From CAZUSO01 sp964622775 (GTDB taxonomy: Bacteria > Bacteroidota > Bacteroidia > Chitinophagales > Chitinophagaceae), in assembly GCA_964622775.1 (NCBI GenBank), contig CAZUSO010000053.1, forward strand, positions 1-19,107: a DNA stretch of 19,107 bases, written 5' to 3'. Below are positions 7,705-13,706 of this stretch, in pieces. Position 1 is the stretch's first letter, and every line of letters begins with the position of its first letter. The notes below the pieces were generated by a model, which worked only from the letters and a program-made list of their open reading frames with translations, was not told the DNA's origin and did not search any database. Made by a program: the position numbers and the translations under genes.

Positions 7705-8106
7705 TTAAGATAAAGATTTCAATGCATCAACCGAAATATCAAAAACCCCTGCATAACGCTGCAGGATTTCCGGCTTCAGCTTTTTAAAGACGGTAGGCTT
7801 CAGATGACGTTTTACCTGCCATTTCCAAAGTCCCATATAGCGTGCCAGAATAGGTAGTTCCATAAGAGATTTGTGCATATAGAAAGCAATCGGGCTTAAT
7901 TTACCCTGAATTACCTGCCGCCGAATAGCTTCCATTTCTTCCTCAATGACGTTCCAGGCTTGCTTTGTAGCAAAATTTTCCACCGCCCAGCCTTGGGACA
8001 TCACGGAAGTGTAAGAACCATCGTCTAAGGTGACATACAGTTTCTTTCGGATGTCTCCTTTTCCCCGGTAGTCTGCTTTGTCATTTGGCGCCTCATTAAT
8101 ATGCAT
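7705..8106 (-). CDS. Small helix-turn-helix protein, partner of the BtrH-like gene
   Basis: This 133-residue protein has a polar N-terminal half and a helical C-terminal half (about 70-128). The C-terminal half resembles an XRE-type helix-turn-helix: LSPIAFYMHKSLMELPILAR, then YMGLWKWQVKRHL as the putative recognition helix, then a helix with RYAGVFDISVDAL. It could bind DNA, but similar folds also serve as protein-binding modules, and the N-terminal half is not recognised. It is the first gene of a probable leftward unit with the BtrH-like gene (8-bp gap). The pair sits between tuf and ftsX. No membrane segment or signal peptide is seen. Confidence 0.6.
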   Translation of the reverse strand: MHINEAPNDKADYRGKGDIRKKLYVTLDDGSYTSVMSQGWAVENFATKQAWNVIEEEMEAIRRQVIQGKLSPIAFYMHKSLMELPILARYMGLWKWQVKRHLKPTVFKKLKPEILQRYAGVFDISVDALKSLS

Positions 8107-8129
8107 AGCTCAATTTCTGATTAATGCTA

Positions 8130-8137
8130 CAAATATA
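8130..8137 (-). promoter_or_regulatory. Candidate -7 element for the HTH gene
   Basis: On the minus strand TATATTTG (complement of 8130-8137) matches the TAnnTTTG element and would start transcription about 17 nt before the ATG at 8106. There is no clear TTTG at the expected upstream distance, because that place is occupied by the tuf terminator stem. The support is therefore limited. Confidence 0.35.
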
Positions 8138-8171
8138 AAAAATGCCCGCCGGATTTCCGACGGGCATTTTT
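8137..8171 (-). terminator. Rho-independent terminator of tuf
   Basis: AAAAATGCCCGCCGG (8138-8152) pairs with CCGACGGGCATTTTT (8157-8171) with one mismatch around an ATTT loop, and T-runs lie on both sides. It begins about 20 bp past the tuf stop codon, so the tRNA-tuf operon ends here. Confidence 0.85.
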
Positions 8172-8191
8172 ATAAAATGAAATATTGATTC

Positions 8192-9379
8192 TTATTTCAG
8201 GATTTCCGTTACCTGGCCTGCACCAACAGTACGGCCGCCTTCCCGAATCGCAAATTTAAGACCTTTATCCATCGCGATTGGAGCAATCAATTTAACAGTC
8301 AGGTTCACGTTATCGCCAGGCATTACCATTTCCACACCTTCAGGCAATACCACCTCACCAGTGATATCGGTAGTACGGAAGTAGAATTGGGGACGATATT
8401 TGTTGAAGAATGGCGTATGGCGGCCACCTTCTTCCTTACTCAATACATAAACCTCACCTTTAAATTCGGTATGCGGAGTAATGGATTTCGGCGCAGCAAT
8501 TACCATACCTCGACGGATATCTTTCTTTTCAATACCGCGAAGGAGCAATCCGGCATTATCTCCGGCTTCACCTTCATCCAGCAACTTTTTAAACATTTCC
8601 ACACCGGTACAGGTAGAAGTCAAGGGGCTGTCGTTGAAACCAACGATTTCTACGTTGTCTCCCACTTTGATACGACCGCGTTCGATACGGCCTGTGGCCA
8701 CTGTACCACGACCGGTAATGGTAAACACGTCTTCCACAGACATCAGGAAAGGCTGATCAACAGCACGAGGAGGCAATGGAATATATTCATCCACAGCAGT
8801 CATTAATTCCTCGATTGCAGTAATACCTTCCGGAGTACCGTTCAGACCGGCTAATGCAGAGCCTTTGATAATAGGCGTATTATCGCCATCATATTCGTAT
8901 TTGCTCAGCAATTCGCGAATTTCCAGCTCTACTAATTCCAGAATTTCCGGATCATCAACCAGGTCAACTTTGTTCATGAAAACAACGATACGGGGAACAC
9001 CCACCTGGCGGGCCAACAGGATGTGTTCCTTTGTTTGCGGCATTGGACCGTCGGTAGCAGCAACCACGAGGATGGCGCCATCCATTTGTGCGGCACCGGT
9101 AATCATATTCTTCACATAGTCGGCGTGACCCGGGCAGTCAACGTGTGCATAGTGGCGGTTGACTGTTTGATATTCTACGTGTGCAGTGTTAATAGTGATA
9201 CCACGTTCTTTTTCTTCAGGCGCATTATCAATCGAATCATAATCTTTTTTCTCCGCCATACCTTTGTTTGCCAATACTGACGTAATAGCAGCAGTCAAAG
9301 TAGTTTTACCATGGTCAACGTGACCGATGGTACCAATGTTTACGTGGGGTTTCTCCCTTTTAAAGGTCTCTTTTGCCAT
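8192..9379 (-). CDS. tuf: Translation elongation factor Tu
   Basis: EF-Tu carries aminoacyl-tRNA to the ribosomal A site and hydrolyses GTP on codon recognition. The 395-residue length is normal. The G-domain motifs are intact: GHVDHGKTT (P-loop, about 19-27), the switch I segment RGITINTAHVEY, DCPGHADY (G3, about 81-88), NKVD (G4, about 136-139) and SAL (G5). The beta-barrel domains II and III follow to the C-terminal VGAGQVTEIL. It is the last gene of a unit that starts with four tRNA genes and stops at a terminator just downstream. The ATG at 9379 begins the canonical MAKETFKREKPHVNIGT sequence. Confidence 0.98.
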   Translation of the reverse strand: MAKETFKREKPHVNIGTIGHVDHGKTTLTAAITSVLANKGMAEKKDYDSIDNAPEEKERGITINTAHVEYQTVNRHYAHVDCPGHADYVKNMITGAAQMDGAILVVAATDGPMPQTKEHILLARQVGVPRIVVFMNKVDLVDDPEILELVELEIRELLSKYEYDGDNTPIIKGSALAGLNGTPEGITAIEELMTAVDEYIPLPPRAVDQPFLMSVEDVFTITGRGTVATGRIERGRIKVGDNVEIVGFNDSPLTSTCTGVEMFKKLLDEGEAGDNAGLLLRGIEKKDIRRGMVIAAPKSITPHTEFKGEVYVLSKEEGGRHTPFFNKYRPQFYFRTTDITGEVVLPEGVEMVMPGDNVNLTVKLIAPIAMDKGLKFAIREGGRTVGAGQVTEILK

Positions 9380-9470
9380 TGTTTATTTTTTTAAAGAGTT
9401 ATTGTTAAAATATAAAATTATAAAAAAATCACTTCACTCCCTCCGGAATCTTCATCACAAAGAATATCAG

Positions 9471-9542
<72 letters not shown>

Positions 9543-9595
9543 AACTCAATCGGCGGATTAGCCCATAAATCCGGCTAAACGGCCTATTGAAAATG

Positions 9596-9668
9596 AGCGG
9601 GAGACGAGGCTCGAACCCGCGACCTACAGCTTGGAAGGCTGTCGCTCTACCAACTGAGCTACTCCCGC
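9596..9668 (-). tRNA. tRNA-Gly (anticodon TCC)
   Basis: On the minus strand the acceptor GCGGGAG (9668-9662) pairs with CTCCCGC at the 3' end. The D arm has AGCTCAGTTGGTAGAGC and the anticodon loop CTTCCAA gives TCC. The T arm has GCGGGTTCGAGCC. The discriminator is T and CCA is not encoded. Confidence 0.95.
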
Positions 9669-9726
9669 GAACTAACAAATATGTTCTGTTCACCAGTTCA
9701 AATAATCCACCTGATTGATCAGGTTG

Positions 9727-9809
<83 letters not shown>

Positions 9810-9894
9810 AAATATTGGAATCTGAACTTTGCATTTACAAGGCGGATGATGGTAAGATTCCTCCCGGTAAAGAACTGATTCAAACTGATCAGGG

Positions 9895-9968
9895 AGCCGC
9901 TTGTCGGACTTGAACCAACGACCTGCTGATTACAAATCAGCTGCTCTACCAACTGAGCTAAAGCGGCA
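9895..9968 (-). tRNA. tRNA-Thr (anticodon TGT)
   Basis: On the minus strand the acceptor GCCGCTT (9968-9962) pairs with AAGCGGC, with discriminator T. The D arm has AGCTCAGTTGGTAGAGC. The anticodon stem CTGAT/ATCAG encloses TTTGTAA, giving TGT. The T arm has GTTGGTTCAAGTCC. It is the first gene of the tRNA-tuf operon, about 66 bp from its promoter. Confidence 0.95.
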
Positions 9969-10033
9969 ATTATTTGTTTAAAAAATTAAAGAACTTATTT
10001 CCAAAAAATCTGCATCGTTTGCTTTTGGGACGG

Positions 10034-10064
10034 CAAAGGTAAAATTCTATTTTGGAATTTCAAA
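10034..10064 (-). promoter_or_regulatory. Bacteroidota-type promoter of the tRNA-tuf operon
   Basis: On the minus strand TTTG (complement of 10061-10064) is followed after 19 bp by TACCTTTG (complement of 10034-10041), a very good match to TTTG / TAnnTTTG. Transcription would start near 10028, about 60 nt before the first tRNA. The same TACCTTTG element is used by the PhaE-like gene, which supports the reading. Confidence 0.75.
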
Positions 10065-10155
10065 AAACCGATAATTATTTTTTTACACCTGAAAGCCGGC
10101 TACAGGCATTGTGCTTTTTTAAGAGAAAAATATCGCGGATTCTTACAGGATTTAA

Positions 10156-10163
10156 TACTTTTG
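10156..10163 (+). promoter_or_regulatory. Candidate -7 element for serS
   Basis: TACTTTTG matches TAnnTTTG and would start transcription near 10170, about 45 nt upstream of the serS ATG at 10214. No clear TTTG is seen at the usual upstream distance. Its position inside the longer open frame supports the downstream start codon for serS. Confidence 0.4.
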
Positions 10164-10213
10164 CCAGCCTTATTCCTCATACACATTATACTTTTTATTG
10201 CCGGGCATACTAC

Positions 10214-11485
10214 ATGTTAACGATTCAGATTTTCAGAGAACAAAAAGAGCAGATCCTTGCGGGTCTGGCCAAAAAGCACTTTAAAAACACGGAGCTGGTG
10301 GACGCCATTATCTCCTTAGATGAAGAAAAGCGCAATACCCAGCAACAAAGCGACAGCATAGCTGCCACAATTAACGCAGCATCGAAAGCGATCGGGCAAC
10401 TAATGTCGCAGGGAAAAAAGGGAGCAGCCGAATCCCGGAAAAATGAAGTAGCCATGCTCAAAGAGCAGGCTCAACACTTAGCCCGGCAATTGGTCGGACT
10501 GGAAGAGCAACTGCATCAGCTCATCGTACAATTGCCTAACCTGCCGCATGAATCCGTCCCGGAAGGTCGTACACCGGAAGACAATGAAGTAATTCGCCAG
10601 GTCGGCAACATCCCGGAGCTAACCAAGACTATGCTTCCGCACTGGGAGTTAACTCAAAAATACAACCTGATTGATTTTGAATTAGGTACCAAAATTACCG
10701 GTAGCGGGTTCCCGGTTTATATCGACAAAGGCGCCAAGCTGCAACGCGCCCTGATTCAGTATTTTCTGGATTATAATACCGCTGCCGGGTATACCGAATA
10801 TATGCCGCCGCTGATGGTGAACGAAGAAACGGCATACGGAACCGGCCAGTTGCCGGATAAAGAAGGCCAGATGTACCACGTTACGGAAGATCATTTTTAC
10901 CTGATTCCAACGGCTGAAGTTCCGGTCACTAATATACTGCGGAACACCATCCTGCACCCGGAGCAATTGCCGGTAAAGATGACGGCATATACGCCCTGTT
11001 TCCGTCGCGAAGCCGGATCTTACGGTAAAGATGTGCGCGGGCTTAACCGTCTGCATCAGTTTGACAAGGTAGAGATCGTTCAGATCACCTCGCCGGAATC
11101 TTCCTATGAAAAACTGGAAGAAATGGTGCTGCATGTGGAGCAGTTGCTGAAAAACCTGGAGCTGCCCTACCGCATCCTGCGCCTTTGCGGTGGAGATATG
11201 AGTTTTACTTCTGCCCTCACCTACGATTTTGAGGTATATAGCGTAGCGCAGCAACGCTGGTTAGAGGTCAGCTCCGTTTCCAATTTTGAAACCTTCCAGA
11301 CCAATCGCATGAAAATTCGTTGTAAAGACGGGAATGGTAAAACACAACTGCTCCATTCGCTGAACGGCAGCTCCCTGGCATTGCCCCGCATCGTGGCCTG
11401 CCTGCTGGAAAACAAACAAACGGCGGCGGGCATCAGGCTGCCTGAAACACTGGCGCCTTATTTCGGAAGCGATCTTATTAATTAA
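10214..11485 (+). CDS. serS: Serine--tRNA ligase
   Basis: SerRS charges tRNA-Ser with serine and supplies the precursor for selenocysteinyl-tRNA where used. The frame is open from 10052, but I choose ATG 10214: from here the protein (423 residues) begins MLTIQIFREQKEQILAGL, the usual SerRS start. The 54 upstream residues look unlike coding sequence and overlap a candidate promoter. An N-terminal coiled-coil tRNA-binding arm covers about 30-100. The class II motifs are visible: motif 1 near GSGFPVYIDKGAKLQRALI, motif 2 as PCFRREAGSYGKDVRGLNRL, motif 3 as NGSSLALPRIVACLLEN. It is divergent from the tRNA-tuf operon, and DUF4293 follows after 36 bp. Confidence 0.97.
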   Translation: MLTIQIFREQKEQILAGLAKKHFKNTELVDAIISLDEEKRNTQQQSDSIAATINAASKAIGQLMSQGKKGAAESRKNEVAMLKEQAQHLARQLVGLEEQLHQLIVQLPNLPHESVPEGRTPEDNEVIRQVGNIPELTKTMLPHWELTQKYNLIDFELGTKITGSGFPVYIDKGAKLQRALIQYFLDYNTAAGYTEYMPPLMVNEETAYGTGQLPDKEGQMYHVTEDHFYLIPTAEVPVTNILRNTILHPEQLPVKMTAYTPCFRREAGSYGKDVRGLNRLHQFDKVEIVQITSPESSYEKLEEMVLHVEQLLKNLELPYRILRLCGGDMSFTSALTYDFEVYSVAQQRWLEVSSVSNFETFQTNRMKIRCKDGNGKTQLLHSLNGSSLALPRIVACLLENKQTAAGIRLPETLAPYFGSDLIN

Positions 11486-11521
11486 ATTTCTCTATTTAAA
11501 ATCTTTTTTAAAACACGATTT

Positions 11522-11935
11522 ATGATTCAGCGCATTCAATCCATATGGCTCCTGCTTGCCGCTTTGGTCGCGGCGTCTTTGTTTTATTTTGATTATTATC
11601 ATTTACCCGGCGGCGACCTGTCCATCAGCAATAATTACCTGGCCATTATCCTAACCGGCCTAAGCGTCCTGCTCAGTCTTTACACCTTATTTATGTTTAA
11701 AAAAAGACCGCTGCAGTTGAACCTGATCTGGCTGAACCTGCTGGTCAATGTCGGGTTGCTGGTTTGGCTTTTTGTCAGCATCAATGATACGAAAAACAAA
11801 TTAACGGGCACGGACGAAGGGTCTTACTGGATCGGATCATTTATACCCGTTGTAACAATCATCCTGCTTTTCATGGCGCGGGCAGGCATCCGCAAAGATG
11901 AAAAGCTGATCAAGTCGTTGAACCGGCTGCGCTGA
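11522..11935 (+). CDS. DUF4293 family membrane protein
   Basis: The 137-residue protein opens with MIQRIQSIWLLLAALVAASL, the diagnostic start of DUF4293, a Bacteroidota integral membrane family. Four hydrophobic segments are visible (about 7-24, 38-58, 66-86 and 100-121), followed by a short basic tail. Its function is not known. It follows serS by 36 bp in the same direction and probably shares its transcript. It converges with the DUF2027-Smr gene; the 67-bp gap between the two stop codons holds no convincing terminator. Confidence 0.85.
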   Translation: MIQRIQSIWLLLAALVAASLFYFDYYHLPGGDLSISNNYLAIILTGLSVLLSLYTLFMFKKRPLQLNLIWLNLLVNVGLLVWLFVSINDTKNKLTGTDEGSYWIGSFIPVVTIILLFMARAGIRKDEKLIKSLNRLR

Positions 11936-12002
11936 AAAAATATACAGATTCCACCGCAAACGGATTTCCTCCGGAACCCCATCAAGGCGACATTTCCATA
12001 GT

Positions 12003-13010
12003 TTATTTAAAGAAAATTTCCGTAGCACCCATGCCGTAACGGGGCGACCATTGATGCACAAAATGACTGACTGCATTGTTCGCGCTTAAGATCACGTGAA
12101 TCTCCTCTTTCAGCCGGCCCTTCCCCACCCCGTGAATAGCCACAAGCGTATGCTGATGCAGCCTGATGGCTTTGTCAAGGGCTTTTTCAAAAGCCTGCAA
12201 CTGGATACGCAGCATATCGAAATGAGTCATTCCCCGCGGATCGGATACTAATTTTTCAAGATGTAAATCGATCTCGGGGATAGGCGTATTGTCAACCGGC
12301 GGCCCGGCCGGTTCATTATCCCCTGGGGAAAACGGCATTACCGGAGGAAGGGATAATGGCGCATCTTTTTCCCGATCCGGGAAATCAGCGGCCAGCATTA
12401 TGGAAAACACCGGCTGATTTTCCTGCTGTAGCCGGAGCATATAGTCAAACAGCTTTTTAGGCTTAATGCGTAATACACCGGACAAGGCTGCTTCCCTTGC
12501 TTTATTGTCGCCTTGACGCAGAGTCCAGATGAAGCGGGGCTGATCATGCATGATGTCAAAAGGTATATCGTGCAGATAAAAATGGGAAAAAGGCTGAATA
12601 TCCGCCCTGTGCTCAAAAAGAGCGCCGGATTTTCCCAGGCATTCATATTGCAGGTTCAGCCGGAAAGGCGTTTGATTGATAAAATATACCCGAATCTTAT
12701 CCACGATCTCATCAAAGATATCCAGCTTAAATTCAGGCAGAAAGGAAATATAAAACCCCGCCGGCGTATTAAAATCACGACCGGGATCCGGAATCGGTAA
12801 ATCATCTAAGCTCAGATGAGACTTTGCCGGGAAACTTTTACTTTTATTCAAAAACCATTTCAGGTAAGGGTGTTCAATCTCATCCATAAACACCGGGAAT
12901 ATGATGCCGCCGCACTCCACTTCCACCATCTCGTGGCTAATCACCGACACGACCCGGCCTTCTTCCCCTGTTTGCTTCAGCAGCACATTGTCCCCGATAG
13001 AAAACTTCAT
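12003..13010 (-). CDS. DUF2027 protein with C-terminal Smr domain
   Basis: The 335-residue cytoplasmic protein starts with a small beta-barrel-like segment (1-48, FSIGDNVLLKQTGEEGRVVSV). A DUF2027 region (about 75-210) follows, then a Pro-rich linker (about 210-245) and an Smr domain (246-335). The Smr motifs are IDLH (247-250) and HGVGKGRLKEEI (293-304), the usual nucleic-acid-binding and nicking core of MutS2-related Smr domains. Family knowledge: Smr domains act as DNA or RNA nicking endonucleases; the DUF2027-Smr fusion is typical of Bacteroidota and not characterised in detail. The ATG at 13010 begins the barrel directly. A GACCTTTG element just upstream (complement of 13017-13024) only partly matches the promoter consensus. 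Confidence 0.85.
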   Translation of the reverse strand: MKFSIGDNVLLKQTGEEGRVVSVISHEMVEVECGGIIFPVFMDEIEHPYLKWFLNKSKSFPAKSHLSLDDLPIPDPGRDFNTPAGFYISFLPEFKLDIFDEIVDKIRVYFINQTPFRLNLQYECLGKSGALFEHRADIQPFSHFYLHDIPFDIMHDQPRFIWTLRQGDNKAREAALSGVLRIKPKKLFDYMLRLQQENQPVFSIMLAADFPDREKDAPLSLPPVMPFSPGDNEPAGPPVDNTPIPEIDLHLEKLVSDPRGMTHFDMLRIQLQAFEKALDKAIRLHQHTLVAIHGVGKGRLKEEIHVILSANNAVSHFVHQWSPRYGMGATEIFFK

Positions 13011-13240
13011 AACCCTGCAAAGGTCGGAAGAATGTTGTGGAAAAAATAATCCTGAGTCTGGGTGAAAAATATAATTTTACCAAAAAATATAAGACATGAA
13101 ACCATGATCTAATTCTAATCACCGAAAACCCCGGAAGTCAGAATCGGGAAGATTGACTCCTGCTCCAGTTTTAGTTTTATTCCTGATAGCGGCTGCTTTT
13201 GTTTCTGCTATAACGACAAAGAGCCGGATTAAAGTAATGT

Positions 13241-13405
13241 ACCGGAACAAATTCAGACGATGAATTATTCCGCCAATACAAATTTCGTAAAGGTGCGGAT
13301 AGCTCCGGAATTTACGAAAAGGCGGCAGCAGTTTTTGGTTTCATCTGAACCGGAGAGACAACTCTTATGGTATATCGCTAAATGGGTTTTGCTATCAGGC
13401 TAACC
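13241..13405 (+). pseudogene. Probable frameshifted remnant of a FISUMP-type (TIGR02145) domain
   Basis: The gene-free stretch 13025-13706 contains coding-like fragments in shifting frames. From 13241 one frame reads TGTNSDDELF... then KGADSSGIYEKAAAVF before TGA at 13346. An overlapping frame gives GGSSFW and another SSEPERQLLWY, and the frame at 13382-13400 gives MGFAIRL. In order these recall the end of the Fibrobacter succinogenes major paralogous domain (GTN..., YR...G.F...G, FWSSSE, then GFSVRL), a secreted-protein domain common in Bacteroidota. At least two frameshifts and several stops would be needed, and no start is seen. The match is by eye and could be coincidence. The rest of 13025-13600 has no recognisable gene. 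Confidence 0.3.
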
Positions 13406-13622
13406 GGAATGCAGGTGATACTAATCTTCTTAGTAAGAAAGGCGGAGCAAGATTAGCCGATAGCATGATGAATAAAACTATTTTATTTTAAAGTTTTCAG
13501 GAAACAGCTGTACCGGTTGAATACTAATTTTTATAAAGATTGTCAAAAAAGTCAGGTAAGAGTGCTTATTGCTTTGCTTTTCAACGTGTGTCCGTTAGCT
13601 GAAAGCAAATATACAAAAAACA

Positions 13623-13652
13623 AAAGGATAGGTTTTAAGTTTCCTATCCTTT
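13623..13652 (-). terminator. Rho-independent terminator of the fic-hsdR unit
   Basis: AAAGGATAGG (13623-13632) pairs perfectly with CCTATCCTTT (13643-13652) around a 10-nt loop. On the minus strand the stem is followed by TTGTTTTTTG, a good T-rich tract. It lies 55 bp after the hsdR stop codon. An imperfect inverted repeat (TTTGCTTTTCA 13573-13583 with TGAAAGCAAA 13600-13609) sits just beyond it. Confidence 0.8.
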
Positions 13653-13706
13653 ATTTATCACTTTTAAATAGTTTTGATTCTCTTAAATACCTACTTAAAT
13701 AGAACA

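Noticed and set aside
11936..12002. Search for a shared terminator between the convergent DUF4293 and DUF2027-Smr genes
   Set aside because: Only a weak GGATTTCCTCCGGAA-type palindrome without a T-run is present; not enough to call a terminator.
13573..13609. Inverted repeat TTTGCTTTTCA / TGAAAGCAAA around CAACGTGTGTCCGTTAGC, considered as an integron attC-like or attachment site
   Set aside because: The core does not fit the GTTRRRY consensus, only one copy is present, and no integron integrase is in the window. Kept only as an unexplained repeat.
13517..13702. A 61-residue plus-strand open frame right after the FISUMP-like remnant
   Set aside because: It runs through the hsdR terminator hairpin, has no recognisable motif, and has the composition expected of AT-rich non-coding DNA.
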